Shown here: piece by piece, positions 8,945-16,156 of the stretch
How the letters are laid out: every line of letters begins with the position of its first letter
How positions within the stretch are numbered: the first letter of the stretch is position 1
DNA from: an uncultured Desulfovibrio sp.
GTDB lineage: Bacteria > Desulfobacterota > Desulfovibrionia > Desulfovibrionales > Desulfovibrionaceae
NCBI GenBank assembly: GCA_900553145.1
Contig: USCL01000048.1
Coordinates: forward strand, 1 to 17,161
Direction of reading: 5' to 3'
Length of the DNA stretch: 17,161 nucleotides
Notes under the pieces: model-generated
What the model was told of the DNA's origin: nothing
Databases searched by the model: none
The model's input: the letters and a program-made list of their open reading frames with translations, nothing else
Position numbers and translations under genes: made by a program

Positions 8945-9101
8945 AAAGCCTCCAACAACGCCTATAAAATTGGCTTGCGCACTGAAACGACATTGCGCCG
9001 CAAGGGTTCAGGCTGCGGGAGCATAGCGCAAAACATCCCGGCGGAAAACTAGAAAAAGCCTCCCCGCCCCGCACAACCGCGCGGCAACCGGGGCTTTGCG
9101 C

Positions 9102-9130
9102 TTGCCTTCTCGCCGCAGCCATCTTAAAAG
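9102..9130 (+). promoter_or_regulatory. candidate promoter of the antiporter gene
   Basis: TTGCCT (9102-9107, 4 of 6) and TAAAAG (9125-9130, 4 of 6) are 17 bases apart, about 45 bases before the start codon, within the 231-base divergent region shared with trkA. No equally good site was found for trkA on the other strand. Confidence 0.4.
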
Positions 9131-9175
9131 AATGCACTATTCACCATTTTCGTTTTTGATGGAGCCTCCACTGTC

Positions 9176-11173
9176 ATGGATATACCCCTTCTCCCGGACA
9201 TCGTCGCCATCTTTTGCCTTTCCATCGGCGTGCTGCTCGTCTGCCACCAGATCAAAATCCCGCCCATCGTGGGGTTCCTGCTGACCGGCGTCCTGTGCGG
9301 CCCCACGGCCCTCGGGCTCGTCCAGAACCCCCACGCGGTGGAACTGCTGGCGGAAATCGGCGTGGTCCTGCTGCTGTTCTCCATCGGCCTTGAAATGTCC
9401 GGGGAAGAGCTCCTGCGCCTGAAACGCCCCGTGTTCGTCGGCGGCACGGCACAGGTGGTGCTGACCGTCGGCGCGTTCATGTGCCTCGGCATGCTTATGG
9501 GCCAGACGTGGCAGCAAAGCATGATGTACGGGTTCCTCGCCTCCCTGTCCTCGACCGCCATCGTGCTCAGCCGCCTCCAGCAGAAGGCGCAGTCCGAATC
9601 CCCGCAGGGGCGCCTCGACTTCTCCGTGCTCATCTTTCAGGATATCGCCGTCGTCCCCATGATGCTCGCCATCCCGATCCTCGCCGGGCAGGGCGATACG
9701 GACATCGGGAGCATGCTCGTCTCCGCCGGGAGGACGCTCGTGATCCTCGTCGGCGGCTGGCTCCTCGCCCGCCATGTGGTCCCCCGCATCATGCAGCTCG
9801 TGCTCCGCACCCGGAGCAAGGAGCTCATGCTCATGACCGTGCTCGGCCTGTGCTTCGCCATCGCCCTCGGCACGGCCTCCCTCGGCCTCTCCCTCGCCCT
9901 CGGCGCGTTCCTCGCGGGGCTGCTGCTTTCCGGATCCGAATACAGCCTCAACGTCCTTGAGGGCATCCTGCCCTTCAAGGACGTCTTCACGAGCCTGTTC
10001 TTCATCTCCGTGGGCATGCTGCTCGACGTGGGCTTCCTCGTGCACCATCTGGACAAGGTGTTCCTCTTCGCGGCCCTGCTCATCTTCCTGAAATCCATCC
10101 TGTCCCTGCCGCCCATGCTGCTGGTGGGGTACCCCCTGCGCGTCTCCATCCTCGCGGCCATGAGCCTCGCGCAGATCGGCGAATTCTCCTTCGTGCTGGC
10201 CCGCTCCGCCGTGAACAGCGGGCTGATGGACAACGACGGCTACCAGATGTTCCTCGCGGCGAGCATCGTGACCATGATGCTGACCCCCACGGTCATGGAA
10301 ATCGCGCCCCGGGTCGCTTCCTTCATAAGCCGCCACATGAACATGCCCGTCGAGGAGGACGCCGCCCCGAGCACGGACGAGACCCTCAAGGATCACCTGA
10401 TCATCGTAGGCTTCGGCGTGGGCGGCAAACATCTGGCCCGCACGGCCCGCGAGGCCGGCATCACCTACGTGATCCTCGAAATGAACCCGGACACGGTGTC
10501 CCGTTACGGCGGCAAGGAGCCCATCCACGGCGGCGACGCCTCGAAGCCCTTGGTGCTGGAGCATTTCGGCATCCAGAACGCGCGCGTCATCGCCGTGGTG
10601 ATTTCCGATCCCTCCGCCGTCCGGGCCATTACCGCCGTGGCCCGCAAGCTCAACCCCAAAGTGCACATCGTGGTGCGCACCCGTTTCCTCGGCGAAGTGG
10701 ACGCCCTCCGGCGGCTCGGGGCCGACGACGTCATCCCCGAGGATTTCGAGACGTCCATCGAAATCTTCTCCCGCGTGCTCGGGCATTACCTTGTCCCGCG
10801 CCAGACCATCGAACGGTTCGTGAACAGTATCCGGCACGAATATTATCACATGGCCCGCCAGCTCCGCATGACCGGCATGGATCTGCCCTCCCTCGCGGAC
10901 GAAGTCCTTACCGGCCTCGAGGTGGTGGCCTGCAAGGTCGAGTCCGGCTGCGCCCTCGACGGCAAGCGCCTGCTGGATACGTCGCTCCGCAAGAAGTACG
11001 GCGTCACCGTCGTCGGCATCCGCCACGCCGGGCAGATCATTCCCTCGCCCGGCGGGGACGCCTTCCTCCACGGCGACGACACGGTGTTCCTCTTCGCCTC
11101 CCCCGCCTCCCTCACGACCGTCATGCCCTTCTTCCGCGCCGATCCCGAGCCCGAGAAGGCCGAAGACCTGTAA
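9176..11173 (+). CDS. CPA2 cation:proton antiporter with RCK domain (KefB/YbaL-like)
   Basis: Monovalent cation/proton antiporter, 665 residues. The N-terminal Na+/H+ exchanger domain (about 8-385) has around 12 hydrophobic segments. It shows LLLFSIGLEMS (66-76), SSTAIVLS (125-132), the ion-site region FQDIAVVP (154-161, D156) and AQIGEFSFVL (332-341), all typical of KefB/YbaL-type proteins. An acidic linker (390-405) leads to an RCK_N domain beginning HLIIVGFGVGGKHLA (407-421), which keeps the nucleotide loop. A TrkA_C-like domain follows (about 565-650). Start at 9176 with GGAG 11 bases upstream. It diverges from trkA, so one intergenic region may balance K+ uptake against K+ or Na+ efflux. 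The ion (K+ or Na+) and the ligand cannot be told from sequence alone, so I give no gene symbol. Confidence 0.92.
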   Translation: MDIPLLPDIVAIFCLSIGVLLVCHQIKIPPIVGFLLTGVLCGPTALGLVQNPHAVELLAEIGVVLLLFSIGLEMSGEELLRLKRPVFVGGTAQVVLTVGAFMCLGMLMGQTWQQSMMYGFLASLSSTAIVLSRLQQKAQSESPQGRLDFSVLIFQDIAVVPMMLAIPILAGQGDTDIGSMLVSAGRTLVILVGGWLLARHVVPRIMQLVLRTRSKELMLMTVLGLCFAIALGTASLGLSLALGAFLAGLLLSGSEYSLNVLEGILPFKDVFTSLFFISVGMLLDVGFLVHHLDKVFLFAALLIFLKSILSLPPMLLVGYPLRVSILAAMSLAQIGEFSFVLARSAVNSGLMDNDGYQMFLAASIVTMMLTPTVMEIAPRVASFISRHMNMPVEEDAAPSTDETLKDHLIIVGFGVGGKHLARTAREAGITYVILEMNPDTVSRYGGKEPIHGGDASKPLVLEHFGIQNARVIAVVISDPSAVRAITAVARKLNPKVHIVVRTRFLGEVDALRRLGADDVIPEDFETSIEIFSRVLGHYLVPRQTIERFVNSIRHEYYHMARQLRMTGMDLPSLADEVLTGLEVVACKVESGCALDGKRLLDTSLRKKYGVTVVGIRHAGQIIPSPGGDAFLHGDDTVFLFASPASLTTVMPFFRADPEPEKAEDL

Positions 11174-11179
11174 AAATGA

Positions 11180-11218
11180 GCCTCCGGCGGGCAGGGTTCC
11201 GCCCTGCACCCGCCGGAA
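11180..11218 (-). repeat. dispersed hairpin repeat, family 2, inverted copy
   Basis: Folds as TCCGGCGGG/CCCGCCGGA plus CAGGG/CCCTG with loop TTCCG and a two-base bulge. Begins 6 bases after the antiporter stop, so it may act as a terminator or 3' stabiliser, though no T tract follows. The reverse complement of 11180-11213 matches 14569-14602 at 31 of 34 positions. Confidence 0.75.
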
Positions 11219-11269
11219 GGGCGAGCCGCGTTGCTCTCGATGCCTATAAGGCTCGAAGGCGCGCCTAAC

Positions 11270-11292
11270 GGGCACAGCCCCTGGGGCTGCCC
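11270..11292 (+). terminator. short GC hairpin
   Basis: GGGC-A-CAGCC pairs with GGCTG-CCC around the loop CCTGG, followed by TTT. It could be a weak intrinsic terminator about 100 bases after the antiporter gene. The T run is too short to be sure. Confidence 0.3.
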
Positions 11293-11324
11293 TTTCGGAT
11301 CGGCCCCCCCATGCCCCGGCACAA

Positions 11325-11392
11325 CGTCCGGACAGCGAGGCGGTTCCGCATCCAGTTTATGCTGGACACGGAACCGCCTCGTTGTCCGGACG
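11325..11392. repeat. long, nearly perfect inverted repeat (24-bp arms)
   Basis: Arms 11325-11348 and 11369-11392 pair along 24 bases with a single G:T wobble (on the plus-strand transcript). Inside, a 2x2 internal loop (CA/CA) is followed by a second stem TCCAG/CTGGA (11351-11355, 11362-11366) and a 6-base loop TTTATG. The arm ends carry GTCCGGAC. There is no T tract and no gene inside. It looks like a small palindromic mobile-type element or a structured RNA rather than a terminator. Confidence 0.7.
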
Positions 11393-11531
11393 CCCTGTCG
11401 GCATCAGGAAATCCCCCTCTTCGGATTGAAAACGTCAGGGTTTCTCCGGAGAAAGCAGACAGAGACGCCGGGAAGGTGTTACCGGGAAACTTCCAACGAA
11501 AATCGGGCCGCCAAGCCGCCACTCCCGCGGC

Positions 11532-11638
11532 CCGCCCCGTTTGCAAAAGCCTTTGAAGGAAAAAGGGGGGTGGGAGGGGAAAGGGAAACGTGGGGTTGCT
11601 CCCCCCTTCTTTAGAAAGTTTCCCTTCTCCAATCTTCG
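11532..11638 (-). repeat. dispersed hairpin repeat, family 1, copy B (inverted)
   Basis: On the minus strand it reads AAGATTGGAGAAGGG, AAACTTTCTAAAGAAGG, a C-rich stretch, then CCTTCAAAGGCTTTTG, the same order of parts as copies A and D. A stem forms from AAGGGAAAC (11581-11589) and GTTTCCCTT (11618-11626). It lies just before the candidate promoter of the glycan cluster. Confidence 0.65.
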
Positions 11639-11660
11639 CCTCCCCCCTCAGCTCGAGAGC

Positions 11661-11689
11661 TTGCGTGCGGGAACGGGCGGGTTTATAGT
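11661..11689 (+). promoter_or_regulatory. candidate promoter of the glycan cluster
   Basis: TTGCGT (11661-11666) and TATAGT (11684-11689, 5 of 6) are 17 bases apart. Transcription would start near 11696, leaving a leader of about 115 bases. The leader holds a small hairpin GCAGGC/GCCTGC (11691-11710), then the AAAGGA ribosome binding site of the aldolase gene. Confidence 0.45.
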
Positions 11690-11810
11690 TGCAGGCTGGC
11701 GGCGGCCTGCGGGCCGGGGCCGGAACTTTGCGAAGCATACCACCGGCAAGGCCGATTGCCGGGCCTCTCCCCGCAGAGGCGAACGGCCCAAAACCATAAA
11801 GGAATATTCG

Positions 11811-12569
11811 ATGAAAACGGCACGGGAAATACGGGCTATGATGCGCGAGGGCAACGCCACGATCGGTACGTGGCTCCAGTTCCCTTCGGCGGACGTTGCG
11901 GAAGTGATGGGCGCATCCGGTTACGACTGGGTGGCGGTGGACATGGAGCACGGCGCGTTCACGCGGGCCATCCTGCCGGACGTGTTCCGCGCCATCGAGC
12001 GGGGCGGCTCCACGCCCTTCGCGCGCATCGCGCAGGCGGAACTGCGGCCCATCAAGGACGCGCTGGACTCCGGCGCGCAGGGGCTCGTCTTCCCCATGAT
12101 CGAATCCCGCGAGCAGCTCGACCGGGCGATCAGCCTCTCCCTGTACCCCGACGCGGGCGGCAGCCGGGGCGTGGGCTACTCCCGCGCCAACATGTACGGC
12201 AGGGATTTCGATGCCTACCGCGTGGACGTGGCCAAGGACATCCTCCTCGTCGCGCAGATCGAGCATATCCGCGCCGTGGATCAGCTCGACGCCATCCTGT
12301 CCCATCCCCGCCTCGACGCGATCATGGTCGGCCCGTATGACCTTTCCGGGTCGATGGGCCTCACCGGGCAGTTCGATCACCCCGATTTCGTCGCCGTGAT
12401 GAACCGCATCAACGAAGCCTGCAAGCGGCACGGCATGCCGATGGGCAACCACGTCGTGCAGCCCGAGCCCGAACGCCTCGCCAAGTGCATCGCCGACGGC
12501 TACCGGTTCATCGCCTACGGCATCGACGCGGTGTTCCTCCTCCACGGCTGCGCCTGCCCGAAACGGTAA
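11811..12569 (+). CDS. HpcH/HpaI family class II pyruvate aldolase
   Basis: Family members make or split 2-keto-3-deoxy acids using pyruvate and an aldehyde with a divalent metal. 252 residues, normal for the family. By comparison with E. coli HpaI the key residues are present: H47 in DMEHGAF (catalytic base), R72 in FARIAQ (pyruvate), and metal ligands E151 in QIEHIRA and D177 in VGPYDLS. GSRGVGYSRANMYG (117-130) matches the family's Gly-rich loop. I took the ATG at 11811, with AAAGGA about 8 bases upstream; the frame is open further upstream only through repeat sequence. First gene of the cluster, 34 bases ahead of the epimerase. Its neighbours are sugar-nucleotide genes rather than aromatic-degradation genes, so I infer it builds a ketodeoxy sugar acid. 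The substrate cannot be read from sequence. Confidence 0.88.
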   Translation: MKTAREIRAMMREGNATIGTWLQFPSADVAEVMGASGYDWVAVDMEHGAFTRAILPDVFRAIERGGSTPFARIAQAELRPIKDALDSGAQGLVFPMIESREQLDRAISLSLYPDAGGSRGVGYSRANMYGRDFDAYRVDVAKDILLVAQIEHIRAVDQLDAILSHPRLDAIMVGPYDLSGSMGLTGQFDHPDFVAVMNRINEACKRHGMPMGNHVVQPEPERLAKCIADGYRFIAYGIDAVFLLHGCACPKR

Positions 12570-12603
12570 AAAACTGGGGCGGGGAATAGACAAGGAAATG
12601 TGC

Positions 12604-13521
12604 ATGAAAATCGTTTTCTTCGGCGGTTCCGGCTTCTTGGGATCGCACGTATGCGACAAGCTCTCCGATGCGGGCCACGACGTCACCATCGTCGACCTGC
12701 GCCCCTCCCCATACCTGCGCCCCGACCAGAAGATGATCACGGGGAGCCTCCTAGACGAGGATCTGGTCAACGCCGTCGTGAGCGGCGCGGACGCCGTGTT
12801 CGACTTCGCGGGCCTCGCCGACATCGGCGAATCCAACCAGAAGCCCGTGGAAACCGCCCGCATCAACGTGCTCGGCAACGTCATCCTGCTCGAAGCCTGC
12901 CGCAAGGCCGGGGTCAAGCGTTACGTCTTCGCCAGCACGCTGTACGTGTACGGCAAGTCCGGCGGCTTCTACCGGTGCAGCAAGCAGGCCTGCGAACTGT
13001 ACATCGAAAATTATCACGACATGTTCGGGCTCGAGTACACGATCCTGCGCTACGGTTCGCTCTACGGCCCCCGCGCCGACCGCCGCAACGCGATCAACCG
13101 CTTCGTGGCCGAAGCGCTGGAAAAGGGCACGATCACCTATTATGGCGCGCCCACGGCCCTGCGCGAATATATCCACGTCGAGGACGCGGCCCTCAGCACC
13201 GTGGAAATCCTCGGGCCGGAATACGCCAACCAGAACATCGTTCTCACCGGCGACCAGCCCATGCAGGTGGGCGATCTGTTCCGCATGATTGAGGAAATGC
13301 TCGGCAAAAAGATCGAAATCAAGTACCAGCACGACCCCAACAGCGGGCATTACCAGATCACGCCGTATGCCTTCATGCCCAAGGTGGGCCGCAAGATGAC
13401 CCCGCACCTGTCCACCGAACTCGGACAGGGCGTGCTCAAGGTCATGGAAGAAATCCATCAGGAACTGCACCCGGACCTCAAGGAGCTCGGCGGATACCTG
13501 ATGGTGGACAAAGCCGACTAA
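12604..13521 (+). CDS. NAD-dependent epimerase/dehydratase family protein
   Basis: Extended short-chain dehydrogenase acting on a nucleotide sugar, 305 residues. The Rossmann loop GGSGFLG (7-13) gives the NAD(P)-binding GxxGxxG. The active site is complete with S111/T112 in FASTLYVYG and Y123-x3-K127 in FYRCSKQACE. LRYGSLYGPRAD and REYIHVEDAA are standard for sugar epimerases of the GalE/WcaG type. Of two close ATGs I prefer 12604, since AAGGAA lies 7 bases ahead of it but only a base or so ahead of the one at 12598. Encoded between the aldolase and the cytidylyltransferase, 24 bases before the latter, so clearly co-transcribed. Whether it epimerises, dehydrates or reduces, and on which sugar, is unknown. 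Confidence 0.9.
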   Translation: MKIVFFGGSGFLGSHVCDKLSDAGHDVTIVDLRPSPYLRPDQKMITGSLLDEDLVNAVVSGADAVFDFAGLADIGESNQKPVETARINVLGNVILLEACRKAGVKRYVFASTLYVYGKSGGFYRCSKQACELYIENYHDMFGLEYTILRYGSLYGPRADRRNAINRFVAEALEKGTITYYGAPTALREYIHVEDAALSTVEILGPEYANQNIVLTGDQPMQVGDLFRMIEEMLGKKIEIKYQHDPNSGHYQITPYAFMPKVGRKMTPHLSTELGQGVLKVMEEIHQELHPDLKELGGYLMVDKAD

Positions 13522-13545
13522 CCGACACCGCTCAGGAGACGCCTC

Positions 13546-14316
13546 ATGAATATCATCGCCATTATCCCCGCCCGCATGGGCTCCAGCCGTTTTCCCGGAA
13601 AACCCCTTGCCGACATCCACGGCATCCCGATGGTCGGCCACGTGACCATCCGCACCGCCATGTGCAAAGAGCTGTCCTCCACATGGATCGCCACCTGCGA
13701 TCAGGTCGTGATGGACTACGCCGCTTCCGCCGGGCTCAAGGCCGTGATGACCGCCGACACGCATGTCCGCTGCACGACCCGCACCGCCGAAGCCATGCTC
13801 AAGATTGAGGAAATGACCGGCCAGCGCGCCGACATCGTGGTGATGGTGCAGGGCGACGAGCCCATGATCACCCCCGACATGATCGACGCCGCCGTCGAGC
13901 CCATGCTCAAGGATCCTTCCATCAACGTCGTGAACCTCATGGCCGACCTCGCCACCGAGGAAGAATTCGAGGACCCCAACGAAGTGAAGGTCGTGACCGA
14001 CCTGAACGGCGACGCCCTCTACTTCTCCCGCGAGCCCATCCCCTCCCGCAGGAAAGGCACGCCGCATGTGCCCATGCACAAGCAGGTCTGCATCATCCCC
14101 TTCCGCCGCGACTACCTGCTCAAATTCAACGCGATGGACGAGTGCCCGCTGGAAATCATCGAGTCCGTCGACATGATGCGCATCCTCGAACACGGCGAAA
14201 AGGTCCGCATGGTCCCCACCGACAAGCGCACCCTCAGCGTCGATACGCAGGAAGACCTCGACCGCGTCCGCGAAATGATGAAGGACGACGCCCTGCGCAT
14301 CAGCTACACGAAGTAA
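13546..14316 (+). CDS. KdsB-like CTP-dependent sugar cytidylyltransferase
   Basis: Member of the CMP-Kdo synthetase family (CTP_transf_3), 256 residues, expected to join CMP to a ketodeoxy or other acidic sugar. IIPARMGSSRFPGKPL (6-21) is the CTP-binding N terminus, VQGDEPMI (101-108) the metal/ribose motif, and DPNEVKVV...ALYFSR (143-162) and SVDTQEDL (231-238) match KdsB. Two places differ from E. coli KdsB: the HQSGTER motif reads HVRCTTR (73-79), and the RHLGIYGYR segment becomes HKQVCIIPFRR (178-188). Both lie in parts that contact the sugar in KdsB, so the substrate may not be Kdo. AGGAG sits about 8 bases before the ATG at 13546. It is probably a paralogue of the housekeeping kdsB, which should lie elsewhere. 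Confidence 0.87.
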   Translation: MNIIAIIPARMGSSRFPGKPLADIHGIPMVGHVTIRTAMCKELSSTWIATCDQVVMDYAASAGLKAVMTADTHVRCTTRTAEAMLKIEEMTGQRADIVVMVQGDEPMITPDMIDAAVEPMLKDPSINVVNLMADLATEEEFEDPNEVKVVTDLNGDALYFSREPIPSRRKGTPHVPMHKQVCIIPFRRDYLLKFNAMDECPLEIIESVDMMRILEHGEKVRMVPTDKRTLSVDTQEDLDRVREMMKDDALRISYTK

Positions 14317-14337
14317 CGGGGGAAAGAAGAGAAAAAA

Positions 14338-14420
14338 CCGGGTGAGGGAAAACGGAGCGAAAAGGGTCTCCTCCACCCTCCCCCGGCCCCTCCCCTCATC
14401 CTCCCAAGCGTTTTGACTGG
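14338..14420 (+). repeat. dispersed hairpin repeat, family 1, divergent copy C
   Basis: CCGGGTGAGGG (14338-14348) pairs with CCCTCCCCCGG (14376-14386) with one mismatch. A C-rich stretch and AAGCGTTTTGACTGG follow, echoing the tail of copies A and D. Similarity is in layout more than in base identity. It starts about 20 bases after the cytidylyltransferase stop. Confidence 0.45.
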
Positions 14421-14548
14421 CGGGGAGGCCGTGCGGCGGCTTTCCCCTTTTTATTCACATCAGCCTGCCTTTTCAGAATCCGCCGGGGGACGCGCGCCAA
14501 GGATGAAACCGCCGCGCGCCCCCGCTCATCATCCACCCATAGCCGGGT

Positions 14549-14602
14549 CAAGGGGGCGCTGCCCCCTTGCGGGTGTAGGGCGGCGCCCTGCCCGCCGGAG
14601 GC
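14549..14602 (+). repeat. dispersed hairpin repeat, family 2, with embedded ribosome binding site
   Basis: A perfect 9-bp hairpin (CAAGGGGGC 14549-14557, loop GCT, GCCCCCTTG 14561-14569) is followed by a second one (AGGGC-GGC-GCCCT inside CGGG/CCCG). Positions 14569-14602 match the inverted copy at 11180-11213 at 31 of 34 bases. The last bases, GGAGG (14597-14601), are 9 bases before the acyltransferase ATG and serve as its Shine-Dalgarno. Confidence 0.75.
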
Positions 14603-14610
14603 ATATCCCC

Positions 14611-15180
14611 ATGAAACACTTCCTCGAAGAACTCGCCGTCGCGGCGCTGGCATGGATCCCGACGGTCGCGGGCATGGCCGCGCGCCTGATCTGCTGGCGT
14701 CCCCTGTTCAAACACTGCGGCAAGGCCCGCTTCGGCACCGGCCTCGCCATGCAGGGCTGCAAAAACATGAGCCTCGCGGACGGCGTGCGCATCGGCAGGG
14801 GCTGCCAGCTCTACGCCGAGGGCGGGACGCTGGACATGGCCGAGGACGCGGCCCTGAGCCCCGGCGTGACCGTGGACGCCTCGGGCGGGCTCATCCGCAT
14901 CGGGAAACAGACGGCAATCGGCCCCGGAACCGTTTTGCGCGCCGCCAACCATTGTTTTGATAGCCTTGAAAAGCCTATCATGCTACAGGGTCACCTGTAC
15001 GGAGAAATCGTCATCGAGGATGACGTCTGGATCGCGGCGAACTGTACCATCACCCCCGGAACCCGCATCGGGCACGGGGCCGTGGTCGGGGCGGGCGCGG
15101 TGGTCACGCGCGACGTGGAGCCCTACGCCATCGTAGGCGGCGTCCCCGCCCGCGTCATCGGCAGCCGCCGCAAGGATTGA
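14611..15180 (+). CDS. left-handed beta-helix (hexapeptide) acyltransferase
   Basis: Likely O- or N-acetyltransferase using acetyl-CoA, 189 residues. The middle and C-terminal parts consist of hexapeptide turns ([LIV]-G-x4 pattern) from about residue 45 to 165. The typical end is DDVWIAANCTITPGTRIG...VVGAGAVVTRDV..YAIVGGVPARVIG (137-184). The probable catalytic histidine is H114 in AANHCF. The N terminus has a hydrophobic stretch (about 8-27) that may associate with the membrane. I chose the ATG at 14611 because GGAGG lies 9 bases upstream. The frame is open to 14413, but that extension crosses repeat hairpins and looks non-coding. A 294-base gap separates it from the cytidylyltransferase, and 62 bases from the dehydrogenase. 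Context suggests it decorates a surface sugar. Confidence 0.9.
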   Translation: MKHFLEELAVAALAWIPTVAGMAARLICWRPLFKHCGKARFGTGLAMQGCKNMSLADGVRIGRGCQLYAEGGTLDMAEDAALSPGVTVDASGGLIRIGKQTAIGPGTVLRAANHCFDSLEKPIMLQGHLYGEIVIEDDVWIAANCTITPGTRIGHGAVVGAGAVVTRDVEPYAIVGGVPARVIGSRRKD

Positions 15181-15242
15181 TTTCCAACGCCGCCCCGCAC
15201 GCCGGAACGCCGTTTCTCATGCAGCCAAAAGGATATTTCGCC

Positions 15243-16154
15243 ATGAAAATCGCCATCACCACATCTTCTTTCGCCCGGTACAGCGACGAGCCGCTGAAGC
15301 TGCTCGAACAGGCGGGCGTCGAATACGTCATGAACGACAAGGGCCGCGCCCTGACGGAAGAGGAAGCCATCCAGATTCTGGAAGGCTGCCACGGCGTCGC
15401 CGCCGGGACCGAGCCGCTCACCAAAAAGGTCATGGACGCCCTGCCCGGCCTCAAGGTCATTTCGCGCTGCGGCACGGGCATGGACAACGTGGACCGCGCC
15501 TACGCCGCCGAAAAGGGCATCGAGGTCCGCAATACCCCGGACGGCCCCACGCTGGCCGTGGCCGAGTTGACGGTGGGCCTCATTCTCACCTTGCTCCGCC
15601 AAGTCCCCCATCAGGACCGCGAACTGCGTTCCGGCGTCTGGAAGAAGCGCATGGGCAACCTCCTGCACGGCAAGAACGTGGGCATCGTGGGCTTCGGCAA
15701 AATCGGCCAGGCCGTGGCGCACATCCTCGAACCGTTCGGCGTGAACGTCGGCTACCATGATCCCTTTGCCGACGTTTCCGGCTACGCGCGCCTCGAACTC
15801 GACGAGCTCATGGGCTGGGCCGACATCATCACCCTGCACTGCCCCAAGACCGAGAACGGCGCCCCGCTGCTCGACCTTGGCCGCCTCTCCCTGATGCGCC
15901 CCGGCAGCTTCGTCCTGAACATCGCCCGCGGCGGCCTCATCGACGAGAAGGCCCTTTTTGGCCTGCTCACTGCCGGGCATCTGGCGGGCGCGGCCCTCGA
16001 CTGCTTTACCAAGGAGCCCTACGACGGCCCGCTCAAGGACATGGACAACGTCATCCTGACCCCGCACATCGGCTCCTACGCCAAGGAAGCGCGGATCATC
16101 ATGGAAACGGACACCATCAGGAACCTGCTCGACGTCCTCATCCCCGGAGCCTAG
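15243..16154 (+). CDS. D-isomer-specific 2-hydroxyacid dehydrogenase (phosphoglycerate dehydrogenase-like)
   Basis: NAD-dependent oxidoreductase interconverting a D-2-hydroxyacid and a 2-ketoacid, 303 residues. The catalytic and NAD domains are complete: GIVGFGKIG (147-155, GxGxxG), the acidic residue after strand two (D173 in YHD), and the catalytic triad R229 in NIARGGLID, E258 in FTKEPY and H275 in TPHIGS. It lacks the C-terminal ACT or ASB domains of long SerA, so it is unlikely to be the feedback-regulated serine enzyme. AAAAGGA is about 9 bases upstream of the ATG at 15243; an ATG at 15219 is less well placed. The next gene begins 2 bases after its stop. In a glycan locus it may produce or reduce a ketoacid precursor. 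Substrate unknown. Confidence 0.9.
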   Translation: MKIAITTSSFARYSDEPLKLLEQAGVEYVMNDKGRALTEEEAIQILEGCHGVAAGTEPLTKKVMDALPGLKVISRCGTGMDNVDRAYAAEKGIEVRNTPDGPTLAVAELTVGLILTLLRQVPHQDRELRSGVWKKRMGNLLHGKNVGIVGFGKIGQAVAHILEPFGVNVGYHDPFADVSGYARLELDELMGWADIITLHCPKTENGAPLLDLGRLSLMRPGSFVLNIARGGLIDEKALFGLLTAGHLAGAALDCFTKEPYDGPLKDMDNVILTPHIGSYAKEARIIMETDTIRNLLDVLIPGA

Positions 16155-16156
16155 CC

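Larger units (their letters stand above)
11174..11810. other. 637-base gene-free, repeat-rich region
   Basis: No gene I can support on either strand; long open frames here are the by-product of GC-rich sequence and run through palindromes. It holds, in order, a family 2 repeat just after the antiporter stop, a short GC hairpin (11270-11292), a 24-bp inverted repeat (11325-11392), a 14-base palindrome TTTCTCCGGAGAAA (11441-11454), an inverted copy of the family 1 repeat (11532-11638), and a promoter-like site (11661-11689) ahead of the glycan cluster. Confidence 0.6.

Noticed and set aside
9054..9100. AAAGCC...GGCTTT inverted repeat in the trkA/antiporter divergent region as a terminator
   Set aside because: The stem is broken by bulges, and no transcript is expected to end there because both flanking genes are transcribed away from it.
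11441..11454. 14-base perfect palindrome TTTCTCCGGAGAAA as an operator
   Set aside because: It stands alone about 220 bases before the nearest promoter-like site, no second copy was seen, and short palindromes are common in this repeat-rich stretch.
11265..12917. 550-codon minus-strand open frame spanning the repeat region and the aldolase
   Set aside because: It runs through a palindrome and two repeats, is low in recognisable motifs, and overlaps a clear aldolase on the plus strand.
14413..14610. Upstream extension of the acyltransferase frame
   Set aside because: The extra 66 residues are Arg/Pro/Ala-rich, cross both hairpins of the repeat, and have no ribosome binding site, whereas GGAGG precedes the ATG at 14611.
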